Assembly (NCBI GenBank): GCA_028554795.2
Contig: CM068829.1
Coordinates: 130,154,016 to 130,218,015 of the forward strand
Direction of reading: 5' to 3'
Length of the DNA stretch: 64,000 nt
From: Sinohyriopsis cumingii
Lineage: Eukaryota > Mollusca > Bivalvia > Unionida > Unionidae
Both the position numbers and the translations under genes were made by a program. Under the pieces are notes generated by a model, which did not search any database, was not told where the DNA came from, and worked only from the letters and a program-made list of their open reading frames with translations. Of this stretch, positions 1-11,220 are shown in pieces (the first letter of the stretch is position 1; each line of letters starts with the position of its first letter).

Positions 1-264
1 TGCTATGTAATGTATCTATGACCATATTGTACTCTATATTATTTAAGTATTAGATTATGTATTTCAATGTAATGTATCTATGACTGTATTGTACTCAATG
101 TTATTAAGTATTGGATTATGTATTGCAATGTAATGTATCTATGACTGTATTGTACTCAATGTTATTAAGTATTGGATTATGTATTGCAATGTAATGTATC
201 TATGACAATATTGTACTCTATATTATTTAAGCATTAGATTATGTATTGCATTGTAATGTATCTA
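1..264. repeat. 62-bp satellite, array A (left part)
   Basis: About 4.3 copies of an AT-rich unit of 61-62 bp, recognisable by GTAATGTATCTATGAC followed by TTGTACTCTATATTATTTAAG. The window starts inside the array, so its true left end is unknown. The array stops at 264, where a pogo-like transposon begins, and resumes at 2429 in the same register. Confidence 0.95.
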
Positions 265-1202
265 CACTGCTCCCTTGATAACTCGCGATCCCGCTTTTAA
301 CGTGGAGTCTGTCTTGGCTCCCGATTTTTTCCAGAGAAAATGTATTTAAAATATCTTTAAAATATGCTGAACGTGAAAAAACTACAATAAGAATTGGTAA
401 ATTAAACCTTGATGCATTGCTTGTTTAATCATCGAAAATGGTGATTAATGCTCGTAAAAATAGAATTCATATTTTGAAATTTGCAAGTTCTAAAAAAGAA
501 TTAATTTCAGAGATCTCAAAAACACTTAATTACGCGTATTTGGACGACAATTTTTGACCTGGGACGCAGAAAATCACTGAAGCGGGAGTCCTCCGTACGC
601 CTGTAATAGGTGCGTGGAAAAATTCAAAGATTTGCCAGTCCTGTTTCAGCCACCCGCTTTGTGGGAAAATGTGCTGATCAGTTAGCTGTGCTGATATTTA
701 CAATGCCAGAATTCAGTGACTGAAAGATTCCTTGATGTACATACATGCTGCCATTTTATAAGAGTACATAAAAAAAGAACATGTTGCAATAGCTAGACGA
801 CTAGTTCAAAGGCTTTGACTGGCGGCCGGGTGAGAAAATGTACTGATATTTAGTGATTGAATTCATAGGCAGAAAGACCCAGTTTTAAAATCCTAGCAAG
901 ACCTCTGTTTAAAGATATAATTTATTAGATAAGTTTTTATGATAAATAGTTGCCAGTATACTATAATAAACAGTCTGGTGAAATAGCGATCAATGAAAAC
1001 TTCTGGTAAATGCTAACTGGTGGCAACAGAGAATGAAATAAACACCAGTGAAACGTCTTCCTGTGTGAAAGTCATGTTCTCATCCTCTAATTTCATTTCA
1101 GTGTAAACATTATAATTGCAACATATTCTGTTCAGTGAAAACATGAAAAGAGTCAATCGACCGTCACATCGAAACCCGTGAGTACTTCTGTGAGAACCTA
1201 AT

Positions 1203-1772
1203 TACATGCCGGCTTTGTTTTGATCAACAACTTGGAGAAGTGTTTGTTGCATTACAAAATCGATTACAAGAGACCTGGGGTGCTGGATTAAGGGTCTTGT
1301 AGCTGCCTTTGACGTAAAGCAAAACAGTAAAAGAGACAGTGACGATGATAGTGACTTTGAAGGTTTCAGTGAAACTGATGTCATTAATGCTGAGGCTGTT
1401 TGGGAGAAATTCGTACAGACTCATGGTCCTGAGATGGGCATTTCTCTTGATGATATGGAGGAGTGGATTTGTGCTGACAATGATTGCCCCACAACCGAAT
1501 ACATGTCAGATGAAACAATAATTAATTCTGTAACGAACAAATTTGCAGCAGAAGATGATTCTAACTGGAGTACCACAAGTGTTGAAAGTGATGCAGACGC
1601 AGATGTTGCACCACCTCCCCCCTCTGCACAGGAAGCAATCAAATATTTTGATATTGCCATAAGGTGGCTGGAGACCCAACATGTTGACTACATAAAGCTC
1701 ATGCAGTTGAGAAATCTGAGGGATTTTGCTCGGCAGCAGAAAAACCAAGGAGTAACACACACAAAAAAATGA
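1203..1772 (+). pseudogene. Tigger/CENP-B-like transposase C-terminal remnant
   Basis: The best piece is the 112-codon frame at 1434-1772. It has the acidic DDMEEW motif, a stretch like DETIINSVT, a proline run and a final segment AIRWLETQ...LMQLRNLRDFA. This arrangement (acidic linker, then a helix with leucine-rich 'LRKLRDLA'-type ending) is the usual tail of Tigger/jerky-like DDE transposases. Earlier sequence from about 1203 continues the similarity in shifted frames with stops. The DNA-binding N-terminus and the DDE core are not recognisable. The assignment rests on the tail motif and on the flanking pogo-type TIRs. Confidence 0.7.
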
Positions 1773-2347
1773 ACTGATTTTTTAAAAAAAGTGAACTGAT
1801 ATTTGTCAAGCGTGGCACAAACGGCAAGTATTAACTTGTTCTAATTTACGTTGTTTTAAATTTGTAGCCCCATTAAATATGTTAGTACTGATTAACCCTT
1901 GTTTTTTGTTTTCCATTTTACTTCTATCGCAATCAAATCTATCTATATATCTATCGTTCGATCGATACTGTTTCTCAAAAAGAGTCGATCTTTTGTATAT
2001 AAAAAACGTCTAATTTGGATCAAACAATAAAACTAGAATGTATCCAATTCAACATAAAAATTAGTGACGTAGTACACAATGTGTGAAGTGGTACACATTA
2101 AGCGAACGGAAACCACGTGGAATAATGTTTTCGATGATCGCCTCAAAATACTGTAATTTATCCTGAAATTAATGTTGCTGTATGAGGAAATAATAAACAA
2201 AGTACACTGTTATTAAGAGATATTAATTCACAGTTAATCTCAGCACAATTATAAAGTGAGTATTCAACAGTATAATCTGCCTACCCCCCCTCTTATTTTT
2301 CCTTTATGTCGTCGATCACTTTATTGGTTTTGGGCTTATTTTAAAGG

Positions 2348-2422
2348 TCCCTCGATAACTCGCGCCTCACTTATAGTGCGGTCAATGTTTCTGGACCCCG
2401 ATGTGCGCGAGTTATCGAGGGA
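2348..2422. repeat. terminal hairpin of the pogo-like element
   Basis: The 18-bp arm TCCCTCGATAACTCGCGC (2348-2365) is perfectly reversed at 2405-2422, with a 39-nt loop. The right TIR is therefore duplicated in inverted orientation inside the same end. The related element at 31295 has the same arrangement with imperfect arms, so this is a family trait and not a chance palindrome. Confidence 0.9.
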
Positions 2423-2428
2423 GTGGTG

Positions 2429-2981
2429 TATGACCATATTGTACTCTATATTATTATTAGATTACGTACTACAATGTAATGTATCTATGACCGTATTGTA
2501 CTCTATATTATTTAAGTATCAGATTATGTATCGCATTGTAATGTATCTATGACCATATTGTACTAAATATTATTAAGTAGTGGATTATGTATTGCAATGT
2601 AATGTATCTATGACTGTATTGTACTCTATATTATTTAAGTATTAGATTATGTATTGCAATGTAATGTATCTATGACAATATTGTACTCTATATTATTTAA
2701 GTATTAGATTATGTATTGCATTGTAATGTATCTATGACCATATTGTACTAAATATTATTAAGTAGTGGATTATGTATTGCAATGTAATGTATCTATGACT
2801 GTATTGTACTCTATATTATTTAAGTATTGGATTATGTATTGCAATGTAATGTATCTATGACTGTATTGTACTCTATATTATTTAAGTATTAGATTATGTA
2901 TTGCAATGTAATGTATCTATGACCATATTGTACTCTATATTATTTAAGTATTAGATTATGTATTGCATTGTAATGCATCTA
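2429..2981. repeat. 62-bp satellite, array A (right part)
   Basis: About nine further copies of the 62-bp unit, continuing the array interrupted at 264. Monomer variants include TATTAAGTAGTGG in place of TATTTAAGTATTAG. The array ends at GCATCTA (2975-2981), where a hAT-like element begins. Confidence 0.95.
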
Positions 2982-3042
2982 CAGTGTATCCCCCAGGGGA
3001 GTAAAACTGAAGGTTAAAAAAAAATTTGATGTCAGAACTCAG

Positions 3043-4223
3043 TAGGGGTGAGTATTGCCAGGAAAATATGTATTGCAATATATTGCAATATGGCATGTCT
3101 GTACTGCGATACGTATCAATACATATTGGTCATTGATAGTATTTATGACTGGAATGTTGATATTGTATATTTTGTACTGAAATAATATGCAATTTCCTTG
3201 CATTTAATAAAATATGAAGAAAATGAAACCATCTTGCTTATAATTCAACCAAAACATCCAGTAACTGTAATAATCACATCACTTGTTTAGAAAATAAAAA
3301 TTATATCAACATGTGAAAACTTCTACAAGCAAGAAACAAAATACTGGAAGAGAGTTGTAGAATTATTTTGCCTGATTAGAAAGTCTTCAAATCAATATCA
3401 TCTAACGATTCATTTCTTGTAGTACAAAACATGACAAGGGATAAACAAAAGAAAAACAACACATAATCACAAATTATCACATTGATGAATATCCTACTTT
3501 GATTAGAAAAATGAATAATATAGTAAGTTAATAATATCAGTGATTCCCAACCTTTCTTGGTTTGAACCTGAGAGACTAATTACTTAACACCAATGCCATG
3601 TTTAAAAATCATTTGTTTGATACAACACTGTACAGCCGCAAATCGTGAATGATGAAACTAGCAATGGCACGAGTGATAGCTGTGGATCTTGGTGATGAAG
3701 ATTTGTATTAAGTCTGTGCACCTAGCATAACAGCAATCTTTGGTTGTCGATCTGAAACAATACGTACACTTTTAATGGAACCTTCGACTGTTGCGTTAGA
3801 GGTTGTGTCACTCTGTTGCACAGTACTTATGGAAAGTAATGAGCGATGGTGACGCCGTAAATGAGTCGAGAGTTTCGTCGTACCGCCTGCATGCTTGATT
3901 TCAGTTTTGCACATATTACACACAGCAACAGTTTTGGCAATTGTATTAGTGCCAATCTCCCCCTTTTTAGTGAAAAATTATTCCAAACAGAACTCTTTGC
4001 TCTTGGGTTCTTTACTAGCTCATACACTGGATGCTGCCATTTTGGTAACTACGTTAAGACTAATAAAAGACATTGGTGTGCTCAAAGCTAGTTATGGACT
4101 GGCTAATGTTGGTGAAGAAAATAAAACCGGTATACCAGTATTACTAAACTCGTATCGCGATATACCGTTTCAGGTATTTTGTATCGCAATTTACCAGTTA
4201 ATCGGTATATCGTTACACCCTTA
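3043..4223 (-). mobile_element. hAT element nested in the outer element, perfect 8-bp TSD
   Basis: The left end is TAGGGGTGAG (3043). The reversed right end is TAAGGGTGTAACGATAT. The 8-bp target duplication GAACTCAG is perfect at 3035-3042 and 4224-4231. Sub-terminal sequence on both sides is of the ATATTGCAATA / CGATATACCG type often seen in animal hAT elements. It carries a BED zinc-finger coding remnant on the minus strand. The remaining length is far too short for a full hAT transposase. Confidence 0.92.
3708..4027 (-). pseudogene. BED-type zinc finger of a hAT transposase
   Basis: On the minus strand, two overlapping frames give the pattern W-N-N-F ... C-N-M-C ... T-x-L-S-T-H-L-R-R-H-H. 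That is the BED zinc finger (aromatic residues, Cys pair, His pair) that begins many hAT transposases. The aromatic part is in one frame (3827-4027) and the Cys/His part in another (3708-3923), so a frameshift separates them. No catalytic core follows within the element. Confidence 0.75.
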
Positions 4224-5410
4224 GAACTCAGGATCAAATAAAAAATGTGGGGGTCAAAAATGTCCTGACAAATTTTCATCTGACTCGTACTTTCTCAGCT
4301 TGAAATAGGATATTGCAACTTGCACATAATACTCTTTCTCTCTATAAACATACAAATAAACCAACATGCACAATTAACAAAAATATGCACTGTCCAATCA
4401 AAGAATAATTTTTATCAGTTTCTTTTTCTTTTAAAGTCGTACTTTTAACAGTCTCCTTATAATCTTTTTGAAGCAATATTATAGACCAACACATTACATA
4501 CAAGCCAATACAAAAAGCCTAATAAATCTTTATAACCAAATAGCAGTTAATTTACTGCCTGTCATAAAATGTGTACTATCATCAGTTTCATTGTACTTCG
4601 TCCTAGAACAAATTTATCAAAAAATCAAGGGGGCTAATGATTCATCTTGTTTTTAATAAGTTGCACTTGAACTTTAAGATCTTTCTCTTATTGTAGCAAA
4701 GTTAAAAACCAACAAAATCTGCAATGACCCCCTGACTAATCCAAATAAACGCATTGTCTCGGCAAGTTTACTGATTTCTTTGTTGTGAAAGAATGTCTTG
4801 GGTTATAATGTATTTTCCAGATATCTTGTGGTGAACAAGGGCAGATTTTTTAAAATTCTTAAACCTGTCACGAAAGGATTATTCACTTTTGCAGTCTTCG
4901 CAATCACGTGATCAGAAGACACACCGGTATTAATCCTAATGGATGTGCCGTATTCCATTCAAGGGAATTATTTTCTCCATATTTCATTAAAGTTAGATCC
5001 ACAGTTACTCTTTTGTGTTCTGCTTCTTTCACTTTCTTTGCTAATGGTTCGTAGTGCATGACATTTTAATCTGGAGATCACTTTCTAGTGCAACAAGCAT
5101 TGAGGTTAAACATCAAGATGACATCTTGCTGAAAATCAAGTGATAGCTCGCGAGATTAGGGGAAGCTACTCTGCTATACAAATAGAGGAGCGCAATACAT
5201 GGAGTAAACAAAGCGGGGAACCAGTCAATGCATATGCTCGAAGCAAACATGATGCCACCCCTCGTCCAATGCATTGGATATTAAATAAATCCTCATTTCA
5301 TTATGTGAATCCTTTGTGTAAAAAAAACCCACACATGGCAACAAAATGTGAGCATCAATTTTCTCCAGTGTGCATCCCTGACGCACAAATGTGTGTAAAG
5401 GGAAACACTG

Positions 5411-6870
5411 ATCTATGACTGCAATGTAATGTACCTACGACTGTATTGTATCTATGACCATATTGTACTCTATATTATTTAAGTATTAGATTATGTATTG
5501 CAATATAATGTATCTATGACCATACTGTACTCTATATTATTTAAGTATTAGATTATGTACTGCAATGTAATGTATCTATGACCATACTGTACTCTATATT
5601 ATTTAAGTATCAGATTATGTATTGCAATATAATGTATCTATGACTGTATTGTACTCTATATTATTTAAGTATTAGATTATGTATTGCATTGTATTGTATC
5701 TATGACCATATTGTACTCTATATTATTTAAGTATTAGATTATGTATTGCATTGTATTGTATCTATGACCATATTGTACTCTATATTATTTAAGTATTAGA
5801 TTATGTATTGCATTGTATTGTATCTATGACCATATTGTACTCTATATTATTTAAGTATTAGATTATGTATTGCAATGTAATGTATCTATGACCATATTGT
5901 ACTCTATATCATTTAAGTATCAGATTATGTACTGCAATGTAATGTATCTATGACCATATTGTACTCTATATTATTTAAGTATTAGATTATGTACTGCAAT
6001 GTAATGTATCTATGACCATACTGTACTCTATATTATTTAAGTATTGGATTATGTACTACAATGTAATGTATCTATGACCATATTGTACTCTATATTATTT
6101 AAGTATCAGATTATGTATTGCAATATAATGTATCTATGACTGTATTGTACTCTATATTATTTAAGTATTAGATTATGTATTGCATTGTATTGTATCTATG
6201 ACCATATTGTACTCTATATTATTTAAGCATTAGATTATGTACTACAATGTAATGTATCTATGACCATACTGTACTCTATATTATTTAAGTATTGGATTAT
6301 GTACTACAATGTAATGTATCTATGACCATATTGTACTCTATATTATTTAAGTATCAGATTATGTATTGCAATATAATGTATCTATGACTGTATTGTACTC
6401 TATATTATTTAAGTATTAGATTATGTATTGCATTGTATTGTATCTATGACCATATTGTACTCTATATTATTTAAGTATTAGATTATGTACTGCAATGTAA
6501 TGTATCTATGACCATATTGTACTCTATATCACTTAAGTATTGGATTATGTACTGCAATGTAATGTATCTATGACCATATTGTACTCTATATTATTTAAGC
6601 ATTAGATTATGTACTACAATGTAATGTATCTATGACCATATTGTACTCTATATTATTTAAGCATTAGATTATGTACTGCAATGTAATGTATCTGTGACCG
6701 TATTGTACTCTATATTATTTAAGTATCAGATTATGTATTGCAATATAATGTATCTATGACTGTATTGTACTCTATATTATTTAAGTATTAGATTATGTAC
6801 TACAATGTAATGTATCTATGACTGTATTGTACTCTATATTAGACAATATTGTACTCTATATTATTTAAGC
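5411..6870. repeat. 62-bp satellite, array B with a four-monomer higher-order period
   Basis: About 23 monomers, continuing the array interrupted at 2981. Variants recur in order: (D) CCATACTG, (A) TACTACAATGTAATG with CCATATTG, (B) TATTGCAATATAATG with GACTGTATTG, (C) TATTGCATTGTATTG. The D-A-B-C block seen around 5994-6239 recurs at 6240-6487. The A, B and C monomers near 6056, 6116 and 6178 recur 248 bp later, which is 4 x 62. The array ends with a rearranged partial unit near 6845-6870. Confidence 0.93.
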
Positions 6871-8458
6871 AACAGACATGGCCATGATCTACAAAAACCT
6901 TGACCTAACTAAAATTTAACCAAGGTGTGATAGACGAATGGGTGACATGGTTAACTTATGTTTATTCCTCATTCATGCTATACTGTCACTCACACTTGCA
7001 AACATCGCCAAAGGCAATTACATTTTTTACGCTGAATCTGTACTGTAGGTATCTGATTTTTGCAGTATAAAGTGACTACTGTCCACTAAGCATATTTTCA
7101 AAGTTGTGCTAATGATAAAAGACCTGATGCAAAAGGGACAAGTTTAGCATAAAATAAATTATTCATAGTTTAAAGAAACATAATTCGGCGATATGGGAGT
7201 TATTAAAGAAAAGACTAAACAAAAATATGAACAATATGTGGTATAATAACATGGGTCTAACTAGGACAAATTTACTTCACGGCTGGGCATAAGGCCAAAT
7301 AAAAATGAATGAGCGGTTCATGTTAAAAGACTGACCCCATTTTGTCCTGCTGATGGACGACAAAGAAAATAAAACCCAAAGGGATGTAACCATGATCAAA
7401 GTTAAATTCTGGACGAGAACGACACTTATTTTCTAGTTTATAATTCATTTAAATATGTCTGGACAAAACACACAAAAAAAATGTTTATACCAAACTATTT
7501 ATCTTATTTTCCCCCAATGTAACCAGAACCATGCATATTTTTTCAATTTGGCCTAAAAAGAACTGAAGAAAATGGAAAGAAACCTGTGCTGAAGCCCCAC
7601 AAGGCCCATACATATTGTGTGTGCGACATCAAGCTCTGTTGGCCAGTTACCCACTGCAACACAACCAAAAACTCCACATGCCTCCCGTAATCCAGCATCA
7701 TCTGTCATGGTTCAGTATTTGTGTTGCAAATCCTTTTTGTTATGGTTTTACTATTTGCCTTGATGGAAATCCTCAACAACTGAAAAGAAATTGGGACTGG
7801 AAAAATCATTTAACCAAAAATGAAGCTATCAGAAGACAAAATGTTTACATGCGTATATTTTGTATACACAGTTTGAGGTACCTAAGGTATGACCTTCATG
7901 CCGAACATATCTTCCGTTTTGCAACTGTTACTTCATTGCCAGAACAATGCAATGGCATTTCTCTCCAATTGGCACTGCATTAACAATCATGTTAAATATA
8001 ATAGGCAATTTCTGAGGTCAGTATACAAAATTTCCTAAACCTTAAATATCACACTGGATATCTCTGCAGTTATTTCATGACTAAAAACTTGTATGTGAAT
8101 ATAATATATTAACCTTTCGTAACTCGTACACTAGCTGTTAAGAAGCAATTCAAATGATGTAACTTTAACTGCATTCATTTTTTGTCCATTCCAATGTGAT
8201 GTCTACTAGTCTTCTATAACTGATGTTTATCTGCATGAAACAGATATCTCAAAATAACTGCAGAAGGTATGATTAGGAATTAGAAACTCCAATACAGTAG
8301 CCTATGTTTTAAAAACTCCCCTAATTTCACAATAAAAGAATTCTCAATTTTAGAAATGGTGGATCAAACAATTTATTCTTGATATCATCTCGACCTACAA
8401 CCATATAATTTACAACATATATTATCTATATGACTGATATTTTAAATGATCCAGCAGG
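6871..8458. other. intergenic stretch, nothing recognised
   Basis: AT-rich sequence without splice-supported exons. The longest frame (7615-7983, + strand, 122 codons) shows no family motif and no sign of being a gene. I see no RNA gene or well-bounded repeat here. Confidence 0.5.
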
Positions 8459-8630
8459 AAGTTGCAGCAGCTCAGTTGGTAAAGTGTTGGACATGTAATC
8501 CAAGGGTCGCAGGTTTGGTACACACCTAGGCCAGCCCAGGTTGGCTGCCTGTGTTCTTGGGAAATGGACTTCACTACCATCTCCTTGCAATTATGTCTTT
8601 TAAGTACTGTTAAAACCAGCCAAACAAAAC
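8459..8630 (+). mobile_element. tRNA-derived SINE (tRNA-Thr-like head)
   Basis: Positions 8465-8530 read like a tRNA. There is an A-box-like AGCTCAGTTGGTAA, an anticodon arm TTGGA-CATGTAA-TCCAA whose loop would give TGT (Thr), and a B-box region GGTCGCAGGTTTGGTAC. The acceptor stem does not pair well. The sequence continues into a non-tRNA body up to an A-rich tail near 8620. That is the layout of a SINE and not of a functional tRNA gene. Confidence 0.7.
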
Positions 8631-10440
8631 AAAAGAAACATGACCAGCAACATTAACAGACAGACAGAATCATAGATAAATATTCCTTGAAAATGCACTG
8701 GATCCATAATGAGATTGCATGTTTCTGGAATTAAGATAAATGCAAAAAATACTGCAACACCTATTGTTTTTCAGTAACCTAAATGCTCTTTACTCTCAAG
8801 GTGTCTGAAAAAGACAACTGCAAAATAAAATGAAGTGTTGAATTTACAAAACTGTACATGGGTTTTATGTTTGATGGTCTGTATTGATTGAAAATTGCAG
8901 ATCTCGCTCCTTATGGACTAGAACTGCAATGTTAAAATGAAATAAATAAGGTGCAGTATCTACAATTTCCAAGATTGAAATTTAAATCTGTTTTATGATA
9001 ACTGACATTTTTTAATCATCCAGATCATGCAGAGTACCTTAAGGAGCTAGTGCTCAATAGGGATGTCTTCAAAATGCAATCGATCTTTCATAATACAATA
9101 CAGACACATCAGAATGAAAAATATAATCTGTGCTATGATCATCCTTTGGGGGGTGGGGGGAGAGAGGGTGCTGTTGAAAAGCATGAAAGTGAGACTAATA
9201 GAATCTATGTTCAATGCACGAAAAAACAGAAATAAACACATTTGATATTATGACTGTATTATCACATTTAATCAATGGATGTCATAAGAAATTAACAATA
9301 AGTAATTAATATCCTTTATACGGTTAATTTGTAACTTTCATCAGTTCTAATTGCAACATATTCTATGGAAGGCAATGGTACAATACAACTAGCTGGTACA
9401 GTTCTAACAAAGTGTCTAGTCACTGAGGAAATTTATAATTCACACGTTCTTGGAAATTTGTATTTTCTGTCCTTGAAATATGGTAAGTGTTTGCAATCGC
9501 ATTATTATGTTTGATTTGACTTGGGCAAATTTTGTGTTTTGGACAAAGAGGACATAAAAACGCTTCTACACAACACACTTGCAGTAGCTCTGAGTGAGTT
9601 TGGATTTGCATAGTCAGTGATGTGTATTGCCTGTGTGTCTGGTGCACTATCAAAAAGCTCAGCTTGTGTGTGTGGTGTCTCAATTTTTTTATGGTGTGTT
9701 ATCAAGGTTGGAGACACCTTAAATTGCTTTATGAATTAATTTCTTTTTGTTATATACCTGTTGTTGTTGCTGTTTGATTTTATAACAACTCCACTAGGCA
9801 CCACAGAAGGAAGAATGGGTTTCTTCTTTTTAAAACTAGTTCCAAGTGCGTCGACACCTATAAATGAACATGCTGCCCTTAGGCTGATCAAGAGTAAGGT
9901 TAGTAAGGCTGCTGAATTTCTCTGTTGGGCGAGAAAACTGAAAGCAAAGCCAAATAATGAATTGCTGGGATTTTCTTTTCAATCAAGTTATATTTTCGAA
10001 TCTTTTATCCCACGATAATTTTGTGAAACTAATAAGTGTGGATCAATATTTGTTCTACAAAATGGACCAAGATTTTTCCTCCCCATGCTGTCCAAAGGCC
10101 AGAAATATTTTTTCAACCAGTTACTCGAAAACACCAAAATATGCTCAAAAATTTAAATACACCAAAATACTGAATTATATACAAGATTTTGGAATACATA
10201 TTGATGTAAACATTGAAATTATGATTAGTAATAGTTTTCATATAAATGAGAAGCAAAATAAAATTTGATTTACACTAGCATTTATTTATCTTTTACCAAT
10301 TTCAAGCATAAGTTATGCATAGATGTCATTTGGTTGTACTCAATTTTTCAAAAGTTACAAAAAATTAACGTAGGCTAAGACGAGAAAAGATGACTTGAAA
10401 TGACTACTGAAGCTTATTTATTCAGTGAAAAATCTTTTCC
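8631..10440. other. intergenic stretch, nothing recognised
   Basis: There is a G-run (GGGGGGTGGGGGG) near 9148, but no supported exon, repeat family or RNA gene. Frames of 60-103 codons on both strands look like chance openings. Confidence 0.5.
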
Positions 10441-10446
10441 CCATTG

Positions 10447-11220
10447 TTATTCTGTCCTTTTGACCCAGTGATCAATGTTGACAAGGTAGTGCAAACATCC
10501 TTCACTGAGGCAATAATTACCCACGTTTCTCAGGAAACGATATCTCTCTTCCAGCACACTGGTCACTAATTGCCAAAGCATTTTGACAAACTTTGGTAAA
10601 TCAGCTAGTTTCCATTTTGTGGCCGATTTTAGGATGTGATTTGCACTCTTGAAGTTGTTTGACCATGTGCTTGTAATTTTGCTGTCACTGACCAGGTCAA
10701 TGACATGCTCTTTCAGTATTGCATACCATTTTGTGTCAAAGTAAGTGCGAAACTTTCTGTCATGGATGGTGGAACGTAAATGGTCGAGTCTGTCTTGGCG
10801 GGTGTCAACAACTATTTTTTGTACATAATCGTTTAAACCAAGCACTTCCTGGCAATCTTTTAACAGAAACCCAACTATATCTTTCATGTGTCTGTGTTTT
10901 GCTTTTGACAGTGAGTACAAAGAACATGTGCTACCAAACAAACAGCCCTTTATTGCGGGTTTGAATGCCAATTCCTATCTGTGCAGATTGTCATTAACTC
11001 CAGCTGGTTATCTGTCAAGTTGTCAACAATGTCATGGAGGAACAAAGAATGGGCCTTGGTGCTGGAGTTGGTATGGATGAAAGTTGGGCTGAACACAATC
11101 GCATGGTCATCTGCAGATCGCTTTTTAATGGAGAGGTCTTTGAATATTGTCATAGTTACATGAAATCACAGAGATTGTCGGTCTTGTCCATTCCAAAAAT
11201 GCTACCACCTTCAATATAGT
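10447..11220 (-). pseudogene. MULE-like transposase remnant
   Basis: The main open piece is 174 codons (10447-10971). Upstream, in another frame (10950-11153), the sequence reads FSPTFIHTNSSTKAHSLFLH...LMTICTDR, and the main frame then continues AFKPAIKGCLFGSTCSLYSL. This matches the MULE-type order: an 'IH+++T..SY..F' segment, a 'TDGE.AL..A....FP....L.C..H' segment, then a 'TSTWSNNFKSANHILKSATKW' region resembling the 'TN..ESLN..IK' motif. The frameshift at about 10960 and the missing N-terminus mark it as a relic. The call rests on motif order, and no search was possible. Confidence 0.55.

Larger units (their letters stand above)
265..2428 (+). mobile_element. pogo/Tigger-like DNA transposon (Tc1/mariner superfamily)
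   Basis: The ends are terminal inverted repeats: CTCCCTTGATAACTCGCG at 270-287 and the reverse complement CTCCCTCGATAACTCGCG at the right end. The first 23 bp of the two ends match at about 20 positions. TA lies immediately outside each end (263-264 and 2429-2430), the duplication expected for this superfamily. Both flanks are 62-bp satellite in register, so removing the element restores one monomer. Inside, on the + strand, is the tail of a Tigger/CENP-B-type transposase. No full-length transposase frame survives, so the element looks dead. A reversed partial copy lies at 16790-17190 and a shorter relative at 31295-32830. Confidence 0.9.
2982..5410. mobile_element. hAT-like element with CAGTGT...ACACTG ends, inserted in the satellite
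   Basis: The left end is CAGTGTATCCCCC (2982-2994) and the right end, reversed, is CAGTGTTTCCC. CAGTGTTTCCC is a classical hAT-type terminus. ATCTA occurs directly outside both ends (2977-2981 and 5411-5415), a 5-bp duplication, although canonical hAT duplications are 8 bp. The satellite resumes in register at 5411. No transposase belonging to this outer element was recognised, so it is probably non-autonomous or decayed. About half its length is the inner hAT element at 3043-4223. Confidence 0.75.

Noticed and set aside
265..2428. Two independent satellite arrays with unique sequence between them
   Set aside because: TIRs, TA duplication and monomer register show a single array with an insertion.
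7615..7983. 122-codon open frame as a gene
   Set aside because: No motif, no neighbouring exon signals and no repeat relation. Frames of this size are expected by chance in 64 kb.
8465..8530. Functional tRNA-Thr gene
   Set aside because: The acceptor stem does not pair and the sequence runs into a SINE body. It is better explained as a SINE head.
10447..10971. Host gene of 174 codons on the minus strand
   Set aside because: The upstream part of the same protein is in another frame, and the motifs fit a transposase relic.
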